Shown: positions 38,077-46,326 of the stretch, one piece after another
How the letters are laid out: every line of letters starts with the position of its first letter
Position numbering within the stretch: the first letter of the stretch is position 1
NCBI RefSeq assembly: GCF_014217335.1
Contig: NZ_CP060092.1
Coordinates: 2,187,501-2,251,500 of the forward strand
Direction: 5' to 3'
Length of the DNA: 64,000 bases
DNA from: Teredinibacter purpureus
GTDB lineage: Bacteria > Pseudomonadota > Gammaproteobacteria > Pseudomonadales > Cellvibrionaceae
The notes under the pieces: model-generated
The model's database searches: none
Told to the model about the DNA's origin: nothing
Seen by the model: the letters and a program-made list of their open reading frames with translations, nothing else
Translations under genes and position numbers: made by a program

Positions 38077-38430
38077 ATGAGTCAGCCGCAAACGTTTGTT
38101 CCCGAGCCTCTAATAGTGACCGAAAACGCGGTCTCTAAAGTGAAAGGTTTAATTGATGAAGAGGGTAACCCCGACCTCAAACTGCGCGTTTATGTGACGG
38201 GCGGTGGGTGCTCCGGCTTTCAATATGGTTTCGCATTTGACGAGCTATGCGCAGAAGACGACGCTCAAATTGAGCGCGAAGGCATAGTCGTTGTTGTCGA
38301 TGCCATGAGTTACCCTTATTTGGTCGGTGCTAAGCTAGACTATCAAGAAGGTTTACAAGGGTCTCGTTTTACCGTTGAAAACCCTAATGCCTCGTCAACA
38401 TGCGGTTGTGGGTCTTCATTTTCTATATAA
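38077..38430 (+). CDS. erpA: Iron-sulfur cluster insertion protein ErpA
   Basis: 117 residues, A-type carrier that hands Fe-S clusters to target enzymes. The three cluster-binding cysteines are present: [11 protein letters not shown] and the C-terminal [11 protein letters not shown]. The N-terminus [19 protein letters not shown] is family-typical. The argC-to-erpA arrangement agrees with Pseudomonas. Confidence 0.97.
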   Translation: MSQPQTFVPEPLIVTENAVSKVKGLIDEEGNPDLKLRVYVTGGGCSGFQYGFAFDELCAEDDAQIEREGIVVVVDAMSYPYLVGAKLDYQEGLQGSRFTVENPNASSTCGCGSSFSI

Positions 38431-38449
38431 ACCTGTTTTAGGTGGTAGG

Positions 38450-39028
38450 GTGAAACTGCATATTATTCGATACACCTTGCTTATTCCTCGGCGCGTCACG
38501 CGTCGTTTTGTGCTCATCTCATCATTGTTGCTGTCTTCAGCTCTTGCGCCTTGGTGTGTTATAGCTGAAGAGCCTGTTGGGCTCGACCAGCCTCCAGCGC
38601 CGTCACTACCTATGGCGTCCTATTTTAATGCGCTGCCGCCAGCCCAATTACCCCGTATTGAATTGCCTTCGGGCTATCTAGCGCGAATTGAGCTTAACTC
38701 TTCGAAAGAGTTGGGCCATGCGCTACAACGCGCCGAAATACTGTTTCGTGAAGGTACTGCGTTACGTGTTAGCGAGCCTCTAGCTTTCGTGCTTCATGGG
38801 CCTGAAGTTGCCATATTCTTTCGTGAAAATTATGAGGAGTATAAATCTATTGTAGATTTGGCGGCGCGTCTGTCGGCATTAGACGTTATTGATGTTCGCG
38901 TATGCCGCACCCGAATGGGGGTTTTGGGGCGTTCGCCAACGGTACTATTACCCTTTGTGGGCACGGTACCGTTTGGGCCAGCAGAGGTCGAACGTCTTGT
39001 TGACGACAAAAAATTTGTCTATTTCTAA
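38450..39028 (+). CDS. Exported DsrE-like protein
   Basis: 192 residues from GTG 38450, with AGGTGG upstream. The frame is open back to 38375, but that part lies inside erpA. An N-terminal arginine-rich stretch and hydrophobic segment (about 12-40, FVLISSLLLSSALAPWCVIA) suggest a signal peptide. The C-terminal half (about 75-190) resembles DsrE/DsrF: a FVLHGPEVAIFFRENYEEYKS region and a single cysteine in VRVCRTRMGVLG, ending FVYF. DsrE proteins can carry sulfur; no dsr or tus genes are nearby, so the role is unknown. Confidence 0.7.
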   Translation: MKLHIIRYTLLIPRRVTRRFVLISSLLLSSALAPWCVIAEEPVGLDQPPAPSLPMASYFNALPPAQLPRIELPSGYLARIELNSSKELGHALQRAEILFREGTALRVSEPLAFVLHGPEVAIFFRENYEEYKSIVDLAARLSALDVIDVRVCRTRMGVLGRSPTVLLPFVGTVPFGPAEVERLVDDKKFVYF

Positions 39029-39075
39029 AACTACTTGTTGAGTTCTACCACCTACTTTTGATACCGTGCGCCGCT

Positions 39076-39424
39076 GAGCTGGCTGAGCAATCGCGTTTGT
39101 GGCAACACAACCGAGGAAAGTCCGGGCTCCATAGGGTAGAACGCCAGGTAACGCCTGGGGGGCGCGAGCCTACGGAAAGTGCAGCAGAGAGTAGACCGCC
39201 GATGGCCTTCGGGCACAGGTAAGGCTGAAAGGGTGCGGTAAGAGCGCACCGCGCAACTGGTAACAGCTTGTGGCATGGTAAACCCCGTTCGGAGCAAGAC
39301 CAAATAGGAATCCTACAGGCGTGACCCGCGCTGGATTCGGGTAGGTCGCTTGAGGCTTGTGGTGACGCAAGCCCTAGATGAATGATTGTTCTCGACAGAA
39401 CCCGGCTTACAGGCCAGCTCACCT
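39076..39424 (+). ncRNA. rnpB: RNase P RNA (M1 RNA), bacterial type A
   Basis: The conserved core GAGGAAAGTCCGGGCTCCA is at about 39112-39130, and the type A landmarks AACGCCAGGTAACGCCTGG and CTGAAAGGGTGCGGTAAGAG follow. The 5' GAGCTGGC pairs with GCCAGCTC at 39413-39420 to form the closing helix. The ends are estimated from this helix. It is the catalytic RNA that matures tRNA 5' ends. Promoter elements upstream (TTGTTG at 39035) are weak. It lies 47 bp after the DsrE-like stop. Confidence 0.96.
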
Positions 39425-39762
39425 CATTTCAATGATTGAATCGTTATTCAGTCTTCTGTAGCGCAAACGGCTAAGGTCGTTGCGCCCTTTGGCTTTCATC
39501 GATTAAAGCGCGAATTTTTTGTCGTGTTTTCCCCTCCTAAAATTAGTGCTCAATTTGCGCTATGGTTCTCTTAGTCTTTTGTGAATTAGTTCTCGTGTTA
39601 TGTAGCGGTATCGAAGTAACGCTTTGGCATCATAATCATTCTGATCTATGGCGTTACATACTTTAGTGTTATTGCCTGACGGGTTTGCAGCTGCGACCAT
39701 TAGCGCGTTTGGTTTGCAGCGAATTGCGGCAGGCTATTATCGGCGAAATTAAAGGGATCATC
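39425..39762. other. Intergenic region after rnpB
   Basis: 338 bp with no gene. A small TGAAT-CGTT-ATTCA hairpin follows rnpB (about 39437-39450) and may belong to its 3' end. Nothing else supported. Confidence 0.5.
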
Positions 39763-41760
39763 ATGCTTGATGTGATATGGAATCCGGAATCTTGTGGTGT
39801 TTTAGATAAGTCTATTTTGGGCGAAGAAATTGCTCGGCATCAACGCAGTATGCTCGGTAGCGGGCAGGGGTTTTGGGAATGGGATTTAAGCGCAAATAAG
39901 CTTCGATGGTACGGCGTATTTTGGCGTGAGCTTGGTTACAACGAGCTCGATATCCAGAATATGACAGAGCCCGAAGTGCTTTTGAATTATATTCATCCAG
40001 ACGACAGAGCAAGCTTTGGTGAGGCTATGGCCGAAACAATCACCAAAGGTGTCGGAATAGATTTGTGTTATCGATTACGCAGCAAAATGGGTTATTACTT
40101 ATGGGTGCGTGTTACAGGGCAAGGGTTTCGGGATGAGAATGGTTGGACTCACCATGTTGCGGGCGTAAACCAAAATATTTCTCAGTTGAAACAGACGGAG
40201 CAAGCTTTACGCGCGAGTGAAGAGCGCTATAGTCGTATCATAGCCGGTACACGTGACGGTGTTTGGGATTGGGATATAGTCACTGGTGCTGTAGAGTTTT
40301 CAGAGGTTTGTTGGGAGCAAATTGGCTTTTCGGCAAGCGATGTCAAAACACTTAACTTGAGCACTATTGCCGATTGGGGCGCGCGCATGTCTAAGGCTGA
40401 TGTGGGACGTTTTGACCGATCATTACGAGCGCATATTTTAGAGGGTGTGCCTTTTGATATTGAATATCAAATAAAAGCCAAAGACGAGAGTATGTATTGG
40501 CTTCGTGCGCGTGCAGAGGCTACTTATAACAAAGAAGGGAGGGCGGTGAAGGTATCTGGTAGCAATATGGATATTACCGAACTTAAAAACACACAGCTTG
40601 CGGTGGTTCAAGCGAAAGTTTTGGCAGAAAAAGCCAATCAAGCTAAATCTGAATTTTTGTCCAGTATGAGCCATGAATTACGCACACCCTTAAATGCGAT
40701 TTTAGGTTATGCCCAGCTATTTGATTACGACTCCAATTTAAATCGAGAGCAGACGGGGAATATTGGGGAAATTCGTAAAGCAGGTGCCCATTTGTTGCAT
40801 CTTATTAATGAAGTGCTTGATCTTGCTAGGATTGAAGCGGGGCGCATGACGTTATCGTTGGAGCCTGTGATTCCTAACCGAGTGATGGATGATTGCCTGC
40901 AATTGATAAAGCCTCTTGCTGAGGAAAAAAATATTGAATTGCTAGTGCAAACCGGTGGTTTAGGTGAGACCCCTATTTTTGCGGACAATACGCGGCTAAA
41001 GCAATCGCTGATTAATTTGATCTCAAACGCAATTAAATACAATAATGCCAATGGCACGGTTACCGTTTCTCTATCGCTTTCTACCAACAAAACTATTCGT
41101 ATCAATGTGATCGACACCGGTGTAGGAATTCCTGACGAAAAGCGAGATCAGGTGTTCGAGCCGTTCAATCGACTAAGCGCAGAATTCGGGAGTATCGAAG
41201 GCAGCGGTGTAGGTTTGGTGATTACCAAACGGTTGGTTGAAATGATGCAAGGCTCTATCGATTTTACTAGCAGAGAGAAGGTGGGCACTAAGTTTTGGAT
41301 TGAACTGCCATTAGCGAAGGAAGGTCAAAAAGGTGTCTCCGAGAGAGCCGAGGATGTTTTTTCATCAAAACGAAGTGAATTAAAAGTTACGAGCCCTAAG
41401 CGTATTTTATACATAGAAGATAACCCTGCGAACACCCGTTTATTTTCAAAAATAATCGATCGGTTTGAGCTGCTAACGGTGAGTACCGTTATGGAGCCGT
41501 TACTAGGAATATACGAAGCGCGTACCGCGCCTCCCGATATTATTGTGCTGGATATTAATTTGCCAGATCTTGATGGGTACGAAGTGTTAGAAGTTCTGCA
41601 GAATGATGTGCGAACGAAGGATATTCCCGTTGTTGCATTATCCGCTAATGCGATGTCGTTAGATGTAAATAAAGGAATGAAAGCTGGTTTTGTTGATTAT
41701 CTCACCAAACCCGTAGACGTTAATCGATTGATTGAAGTTTTCAATGCTCATCTATCATAA
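39763..41760 (+). CDS. Soluble PAS-PAS hybrid histidine kinase
   Basis: 665 residues from ATG 39763, with AAAGGG upstream. No membrane segment, so it should sense a cytoplasmic signal. Order: PAS (about 25-145), PAS (about 152-275), HisKA with phospho-acceptor H304 (MSHELRTPLNA), HATPase with NAIKYNNANG, DTGVGIPDE and GSGVGLVI, then a receiver domain (about 547-665) with D597 (IVLDINLPD) and K649 (LTKPVD). No DNA-binding output or separate regulator is adjacent, so the next step of the relay is elsewhere. The next gene on the same strand is a TonB-dependent receptor. Confidence 0.95.
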   Translation: MLDVIWNPESCGVLDKSILGEEIARHQRSMLGSGQGFWEWDLSANKLRWYGVFWRELGYNELDIQNMTEPEVLLNYIHPDDRASFGEAMAETITKGVGIDLCYRLRSKMGYYLWVRVTGQGFRDENGWTHHVAGVNQNISQLKQTEQALRASEERYSRIIAGTRDGVWDWDIVTGAVEFSEVCWEQIGFSASDVKTLNLSTIADWGARMSKADVGRFDRSLRAHILEGVPFDIEYQIKAKDESMYWLRARAEATYNKEGRAVKVSGSNMDITELKNTQLAVVQAKVLAEKANQAKSEFLSSMSHELRTPLNAILGYAQLFDYDSNLNREQTGNIGEIRKAGAHLLHLINEVLDLARIEAGRMTLSLEPVIPNRVMDDCLQLIKPLAEEKNIELLVQTGGLGETPIFADNTRLKQSLINLISNAIKYNNANGTVTVSLSLSTNKTIRINVIDTGVGIPDEKRDQVFEPFNRLSAEFGSIEGSGVGLVITKRLVEMMQGSIDFTSREKVGTKFWIELPLAKEGQKGVSERAEDVFSSKRSELKVTSPKRILYIEDNPANTRLFSKIIDRFELLTVSTVMEPLLGIYEARTAPPDIIVLDINLPDLDGYEVLEVLQNDVRTKDIPVVALSANAMSLDVNKGMKAGFVDYLTKPVDVNRLIEVFNAHLS

Positions 41761-41775
41761 CAGCCCTTCTACCAA

Positions 41776-41819
41776 GCCGTCTTAAACGGCGTGCTCGGCA
41801 CCTCTTCAGGGCCGAGCAC
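41776..41819 (+). terminator. Two hairpins after the kinase gene
   Basis: GCCGT-cttaa-ACGGC (41776-41790) is followed directly by GTGCTCGGC (41791-41799) and its perfect complement GCCGAGCAC (41811-41819). No T tract follows, so this would be a factor-dependent or weak terminator. The remaining 41820-42034 shows nothing I can support. Confidence 0.45.
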
Positions 41820-42034
41820 TGTATCCTGCAGTATTCCTCTGTTTTTTTACGCCATACCGATGTTATTTGTGCCATATGATCTATACTCACTTTATCTGTG
41901 TTGTTTGTGCTTATCTGAAAACATTCAGTTAAGCGTTGTCATTATGTCTTCTCGGAACATTGGATCGCTCCGTTTTTGTTTGCGGTATTGCGTTAATGGA
42001 ATGAAGTTGTCCGCCACAATCAGTTGGGTATCCA

Positions 42035-44179
42035 ATGTTGGCTCGGATGGTACGTCTGGCGGCTATCGGTTCGGTTCTTTGGTGCGGTGCATTTTATAGC
42101 GTACGCAGTGGTGCGGATGTCTCGTCTATCCCCAATGAGAAGCAATTTCTACTGGGTATGAGCTTCGAAGAATTGCGACTTATAGAGGTCGTTGTGACCG
42201 TACAGAAAAAGGAAGAAGGTGTACAAGAGACACCTATCTCCGTAGCGGTTGCCTCTGGGGATAGCTTGGTTCAACAGGGCATTACTGACCTTGCCGCATT
42301 GCAGGGGTTTATCCCAGGGGTTCAGTTTCAACCCGTTGGGGACACGCTTGCGACTATTCGAGGCTTGGGAACCTACACGCTTGAACCTGGCGTTGACTCG
42401 GCCATCTCATTTAATCTCGACGGAATATATCTCGCCTCTCCTGGAACGACCCCTCCTGTGTTTTTTGATTTGTCTCGTGTCGAAATAATGCGTGGCCCGC
42501 AAGGTACGTTATTCGGCCGCAATTCGAATGCTGGCGCAATTAATATTGTGACAAATAAGCCTGTGCGAGAGTTTGAGGGGCTGGCTTCCGTGCAGGTTGG
42601 AAACAATGAATTACTGACTAGCGAATTTGTTATTAATACGCCGTTAAATGATGACTTCACTTTGCGTGCAGCGATGTCCACCGTTTCCCATGAAGGATAC
42701 AAAAAAAGTGGGCACGATGATAAAGACCAATATGCCGGCCGGGTACACCTTCTTTATTCCCCTGTTGAAACCTTTAGCTTCTTAGGTACCGTTGACTACT
42801 CAATGGAGGACAGTATGGGCGGCGGAGAGTTTTCGCCGTGCCCCCCGAAATCATCGGCGTTTTGCACCATCGACTGGGAACCCTTTAGTGGGCCGAGGAA
42901 TCCCAGCGAGGATGATTTTCGCAAGGTAAGCAATACGGGGTTCTATGGAGAAGCAAGGTGGGAGGCTGATCGAGCCACGTGGGTTTCGGTCTCGAATTAC
43001 CGAGCGCTAGACTCTAGACGAATACTCAGTGCAGAGGACCCCTTTGGAGGGGTGATTATGCTCAACCCAGAGAGTAGTGGCGCTTTGGCCTCGCAGGAAG
43101 TTAGGGTCGAATCGCCAGCGAGTAATGAGGTTTTATGGGTGCTGGGCGTGTATAGGTCAAGCGAGTCTCGAGACTACACCTTTAATAACGATTTGATTTT
43201 TGCGGATGGGTTACCTCTTCTCGATCAAACGTTCTCGCTTGAGAACTACAGTGCAGATTCGAGCGCATTGTTTGCACAGCTAGAATACCCCGTTACATCA
43301 AGCGTAAGGACAATCTTAGGGTTGCGATACACCGTTGAGCAAAAGGTAATGTTGGGAGGAATTGAAAACAGTTTAACGGGGGATGCCTACACGATCGATA
43401 CTGAAAGCGATCACGCCAAATTAACCTGGAAGGCGGGCCTAGAATACGATATTGCTGAAAACGCTAGGGTATTTGGTTCCGTCAGTACGGGCTTTAAAAG
43501 CGGTGGAGCGAGCATGGTCCCCTCTGGGTTCGAGCTTCCGGAAACTTACGAGCCAGAAGAAATTACGGCCTATCAATTAGGTGTGAAGAGTCGATTCAAA
43601 GAAAACCGAATTCAGTTGAATGCAGAGGCGTTTTATTACGATTATACCGGTTTGCAAAATTTAACGCCGGTTAACAGCGACTCCACGTTCTTTTTTACAA
43701 CTGCTAATAGTCAAAAAACAGTATTTCAAGGTGGGGAAATAGAAACAGCGTATGTTTTCGATGATGCGAGCCGCCTAGGGGTAGCGCTCGCTTATTTGGA
43801 TGCCGAATACACCGAATTTGAGCTTCCTGGGTTGAGTCTTTCAGGAGGAGCCGTTCGGTCAAGCCCGCCGCTAACGGCCAATATTTCCTATGATAAGGTG
43901 TTCAAATTTTTGCACGGTTCACGGCTATTGGGGCATATTGAATGGATCTGGTTTGACGAGCAGTGGGCCAGCATAACTAATTCGCCTAATGCGCTGCAGG
44001 AAAGTTATGGGCAGACCGCGGCCAGCGTTACATATCAATCGGCATCTAAAAAATGGGACAGTATTTTTTGGGTACGCAACCTAGAAAATAATGCCGTAAT
44101 CCACTCCGTTTTCGCGGACGCTGCAACCGTATACCCACCACGGAGTCTGGGTGTTTCTATACGGCGTAACTTCCAATAA
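42035..44179 (+). CDS. TonB-dependent outer-membrane receptor
   Basis: 714 residues (ATG 42035, or 42047). A signal peptide is likely within residues 1-30. The plug domain (about 50-165) begins IEVVVTVQKKEEGVQETPISVAV and includes GITDLAALQGFIPGVQF and the RGPQGTLFGRNSNAGAINIVT motif. The rest is the 22-strand beta barrel ending in an aromatic-terminal strand (SIRRNFQ). The ligand cannot be read from the sequence; no biosynthesis or transport genes lie next to it. It is between a hybrid kinase and the dcw cluster, 274 bp after the kinase. Confidence 0.93.
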   Translation: MLARMVRLAAIGSVLWCGAFYSVRSGADVSSIPNEKQFLLGMSFEELRLIEVVVTVQKKEEGVQETPISVAVASGDSLVQQGITDLAALQGFIPGVQFQPVGDTLATIRGLGTYTLEPGVDSAISFNLDGIYLASPGTTPPVFFDLSRVEIMRGPQGTLFGRNSNAGAINIVTNKPVREFEGLASVQVGNNELLTSEFVINTPLNDDFTLRAAMSTVSHEGYKKSGHDDKDQYAGRVHLLYSPVETFSFLGTVDYSMEDSMGGGEFSPCPPKSSAFCTIDWEPFSGPRNPSEDDFRKVSNTGFYGEARWEADRATWVSVSNYRALDSRRILSAEDPFGGVIMLNPESSGALASQEVRVESPASNEVLWVLGVYRSSESRDYTFNNDLIFADGLPLLDQTFSLENYSADSSALFAQLEYPVTSSVRTILGLRYTVEQKVMLGGIENSLTGDAYTIDTESDHAKLTWKAGLEYDIAENARVFGSVSTGFKSGGASMVPSGFELPETYEPEEITAYQLGVKSRFKENRIQLNAEAFYYDYTGLQNLTPVNSDSTFFFTTANSQKTVFQGGEIETAYVFDDASRLGVALAYLDAEYTEFELPGLSLSGGAVRSSPPLTANISYDKVFKFLHGSRLLGHIEWIWFDEQWASITNSPNALQESYGQTAASVTYQSASKKWDSIFWVRNLENNAVIHSVFADAATVYPPRSLGVSIRRNFQ

Positions 44180-44183
44180 TACA

Positions 44184-44207
44184 CCCAGCTCTGTAGCTAG
44201 AGTTGGG
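44184..44207 (+). terminator. Hairpin after the TonB receptor gene
   Basis: CCCAGCTCT (44184-44192) and AGAGTTGGG (44199-44207) pair with one wobble around GTAGCT, 4 bp after the stop. No T run follows. Confidence 0.5.
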
Positions 44208-44432
44208 AGAACCCGTCATTTGTTCTACCTTGATGACGTCTTATACCTCATAGATATAAGCTTTTATATTTATAACACCAATTTGTCTTGTAGTTAATGT
44301 CGTTTCTAGGAAATGGCGTTAACTGCTTGTAGTTGATTGCTATTCCCTTCGTTTATATTGCGTATTCCCTCCATAAAAGACCTAAAACCTCCCTAGTTTC
44401 AACGGCTTACCTGTGTTTGTGTGCGCATTCCC
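44208..44432. other. AT-rich stretch upstream of the mraZ promoter
   Basis: Part of the 449-bp gap between the TonB receptor and mraZ. No gene or strong hairpin is seen here; the promoter and MraZ boxes occupy the right part of the gap. Confidence 0.5.
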
Positions 44433-44460
44433 TTGACTTTGGGCTGAAGCCAAATATAGT
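44433..44460 (+). promoter_or_regulatory. Sigma-70 promoter of the dcw cluster
   Basis: TTGACT (44433-44438) and TATAGT (44455-44460) are separated by 16 bp, placing the transcription start near 44467. This gives an mraZ 5' leader of about 160 nt and overlaps the MraZ boxes just downstream. Confidence 0.75.
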
Positions 44461-44501
44461 GTGGAAAGTGGTGTAAAGTGGTTTTTTGTGGAGTAAAGTG
44501 G
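44461..44501 (+). promoter_or_regulatory. MraZ operator, GTGG direct repeats
   Basis: GTGG occurs at 44468, 44478, 44488 and 44498, an exact 10-bp period, with one more copy at 44461. MraZ is known to repress its own operon by binding directly repeated TGGG-type boxes with about 10-bp spacing. The position over the predicted transcription start fits autorepression. Confidence 0.8.
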
Positions 44502-44628
44502 GTAAAAGGTGTAAATACCTTTATACTTCATAGGAATATTCCCGAATCGGCGCTTCAAGACCCGGCTTGGATAAACCAAAACGCGCACTCCATACGCCTA
44601 AAATTGATGTGGAATGCAGGAGAGTTGA

Positions 44629-45069
44629 GTGTTTCAAGGTAGTAACGCCATCAACATGGACGCCAAAGGGCGCATGGCAATTCCGGCTAAATGCCGGGAC
44701 TCGCTAGCGAGTGCCTGCGGTGGTCGAATTGTGATGACGGCACACACTCAAGATCGTTGCGTACTGGTGTATCCAGAACCCGAGTGGCAAGAAATTCTGC
44801 CCAAAATTGAAGCGCTTCCCACCTTTAACAAAGCATCTCTTAGAGCGCAGCGCTTGTTAATCGGCTACGCCACCAGTTTAGAGTTGGATTCTAATGGTCG
44901 TGTATTGGTCCCACCTACACTTCGCGATTATGCCAATCTAGATAAAAAATTGATGCTCGTCGGTCTTGGCAAAAAATTCGAGCTTTGGAGTGAAGAGGCG
45001 TGGTTAGCCTCGGTGGCAGATCTTGACGATGAAGAGCTGCCGGAAGAAATGATGACCCTCTCTCTTTGA
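44629..45069 (+). CDS. mraZ: Transcriptional regulator MraZ
   Basis: 146 residues from GTG 44629, with AGGAG 6 nt upstream. Two SpoVT-AbrB-like repeats: [22 protein letters not shown] near the start and [20 protein letters not shown] at about 85-104. It represses the dcw promoter. The stop TGA (45067-45069) lies 17 bp before the rsmH start. Confidence 0.97.
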   Translation: MFQGSNAINMDAKGRMAIPAKCRDSLASACGGRIVMTAHTQDRCVLVYPEPEWQEILPKIEALPTFNKASLRAQRLLIGYATSLELDSNGRVLVPPTLRDYANLDKKLMLVGLGKKFELWSEEAWLASVADLDDEELPEEMMTLSL

Positions 45070-45086
45070 GGTCTGAGGTCCTAAGC

Positions 45087-46022
45087 ATGAAAGCTACACC
45101 ACATTTTTCGGTTCTTTTACAAGAGTCGGTTGACGCACTAGTGACGAATCCAAACGGCATCTATGTTGATGGAACCTTTGGTCGCGGCGGGCATAGCCGT
45201 GCAATTTTAAATCAGCTTGGCAGCGAAGGGCGTCTTATCGCCTTCGATAAAGATCCTGATGCTGTCACCGTCGGGGAAGCGTTAGCGCAAGAAGATGAGC
45301 GGTTCACCATTGTCCATGATTCTTTTGCCCAGTTAGAGCAGTTAAAGGAATTGCTTCCAGAGCTTTCTGGCTCACGTATTGACGGTGTTCTGTTAGATCT
45401 TGGTGTGTCCTCTCCTCAGCTGGATGTTGCCGAGCGGGGCTTTAGTTTTATGCAGAATGGCCCTCTCGATATGCGCATGGATAATAGCAAAGGCCAGACC
45501 GCTGCCGAATGGATCAATACAGCAGAGGAAGGTGAGATTATATTTGTGCTGCGTGAATATGGCGAAGAGCGGTTTGCTCGCCGTATGGCGAGGGCCGTTT
45601 TGGCCGAACGTGAAAAGACACCGTTTGAAACAACGGCACATTTTGCCAAAGTTATTACTGAAGCAAATCCCCGCTGGGAAAAAGGTAAAAATCCTGCGAC
45701 GCGAGCCTTCCAAGCGGTACGTATTTACATTAACCGAGAGCTAGCTGATTTAGAGCTTGCCTTAACGGGCGGTCTAACACTCCTCGACAGCGGTGGGCGT
45801 TTTGTTGTGATTAGTTTTCACTCGCTAGAAGATCGAATGGTAAAGCGTTTTTTTCGTGAGCAGTCGCGAGGCAAGCAGTTTCCAGCGGGTTTACCCATTA
45901 CCGAAGATATGTTGAATAAAACCGCTAAAACGATTGGCAAAGCGATTAAAGCCGGTGACGGAGAGCTGGACCAAAATATTCGATCGCGTAGTGCCGTATT
46001 GCGAATAGCAGAAAAACTATAG
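45087..46022 (+). CDS. rsmH: 16S rRNA (cytosine-1402-N4) methyltransferase RsmH
   Basis: 311 residues from ATG 45087; a TTG at 45066 is in frame but would overlap mraZ, and [18 protein letters not shown] with GAGGT upstream is the usual start. SAM-binding segments: [16 protein letters not shown] and [32 protein letters not shown] and the C-terminal [14 protein letters not shown] are also typical. Confidence 0.98.
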   Translation: MKATPHFSVLLQESVDALVTNPNGIYVDGTFGRGGHSRAILNQLGSEGRLIAFDKDPDAVTVGEALAQEDERFTIVHDSFAQLEQLKELLPELSGSRIDGVLLDLGVSSPQLDVAERGFSFMQNGPLDMRMDNSKGQTAAEWINTAEEGEIIFVLREYGEERFARRMARAVLAEREKTPFETTAHFAKVITEANPRWEKGKNPATRAFQAVRIYINRELADLELALTGGLTLLDSGGRFVVISFHSLEDRMVKRFFREQSRGKQFPAGLPITEDMLNKTAKTIGKAIKAGDGELDQNIRSRSAVLRIAEKL

Positions 46023-46059
46023 TTGATTGGCGTGCATGGAGCACTGCGGAGAATAAACA

Positions 46060-46326
46060 ATGAAAGCCGTAATAATTGCCGTGCTTTGGTTGTCGTGTGT
46101 AAGTTCTGCTATGGGGGTTGTGTATGTTAGTTATGAGTCCCGTCAAGCAACACAAAAATTAGAAGTACTAAGGCGAGAGTCTGGTCGCATGCAGGTGGCA
46201 TCAGGCCAGTTTTTGCTAGAAAAAAGTACGTGGGCGGCATATTCCCGAGTGGAAAAAATAGCGGTAAATGAATTGAATATGGTTGTCCCAGATTCAGACA
46301 AAACGGTACTGGTATATAAAAAATGA
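46060..46326 (+). CDS. ftsL: Cell division protein FtsL
   Basis: 88 residues, a little short for FtsL (about 100-120). A single N-terminal membrane segment (about 3-25) is followed by a coiled coil (about 28-75). It works with FtsQ and FtsB to activate FtsWI at the septum. Identified mainly by position between rsmH and ftsI and by topology. The stop overlaps the ftsI start. Confidence 0.92.
   Translation: MKAVIIAVLWLSCVSSAMGVVYVSYESRQATQKLEVLRRESGRMQVASGQFLLEKSTWAAYSRVEKIAVNELNMVVPDSDKTVLVYKK

Noticed and set aside
38375..38449. Longer start for the DsrE-like protein inside erpA
   Set aside because: It would overlap erpA by 56 bp without a ribosome site, and would place the signal peptide far from the N-terminus. 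GTG 38450 has AGGTGG upstream.
39045..39422. Open frames on the minus strand over 39045-39422
   Set aside because: They are antisense to the RNase P RNA gene and owe their existence to its high GC content.
41791..42099. Open frame of 102 codons between the kinase and the TonB receptor
   Set aside because: It begins in a hairpin, overlaps the receptor start in another frame, and has no family features.
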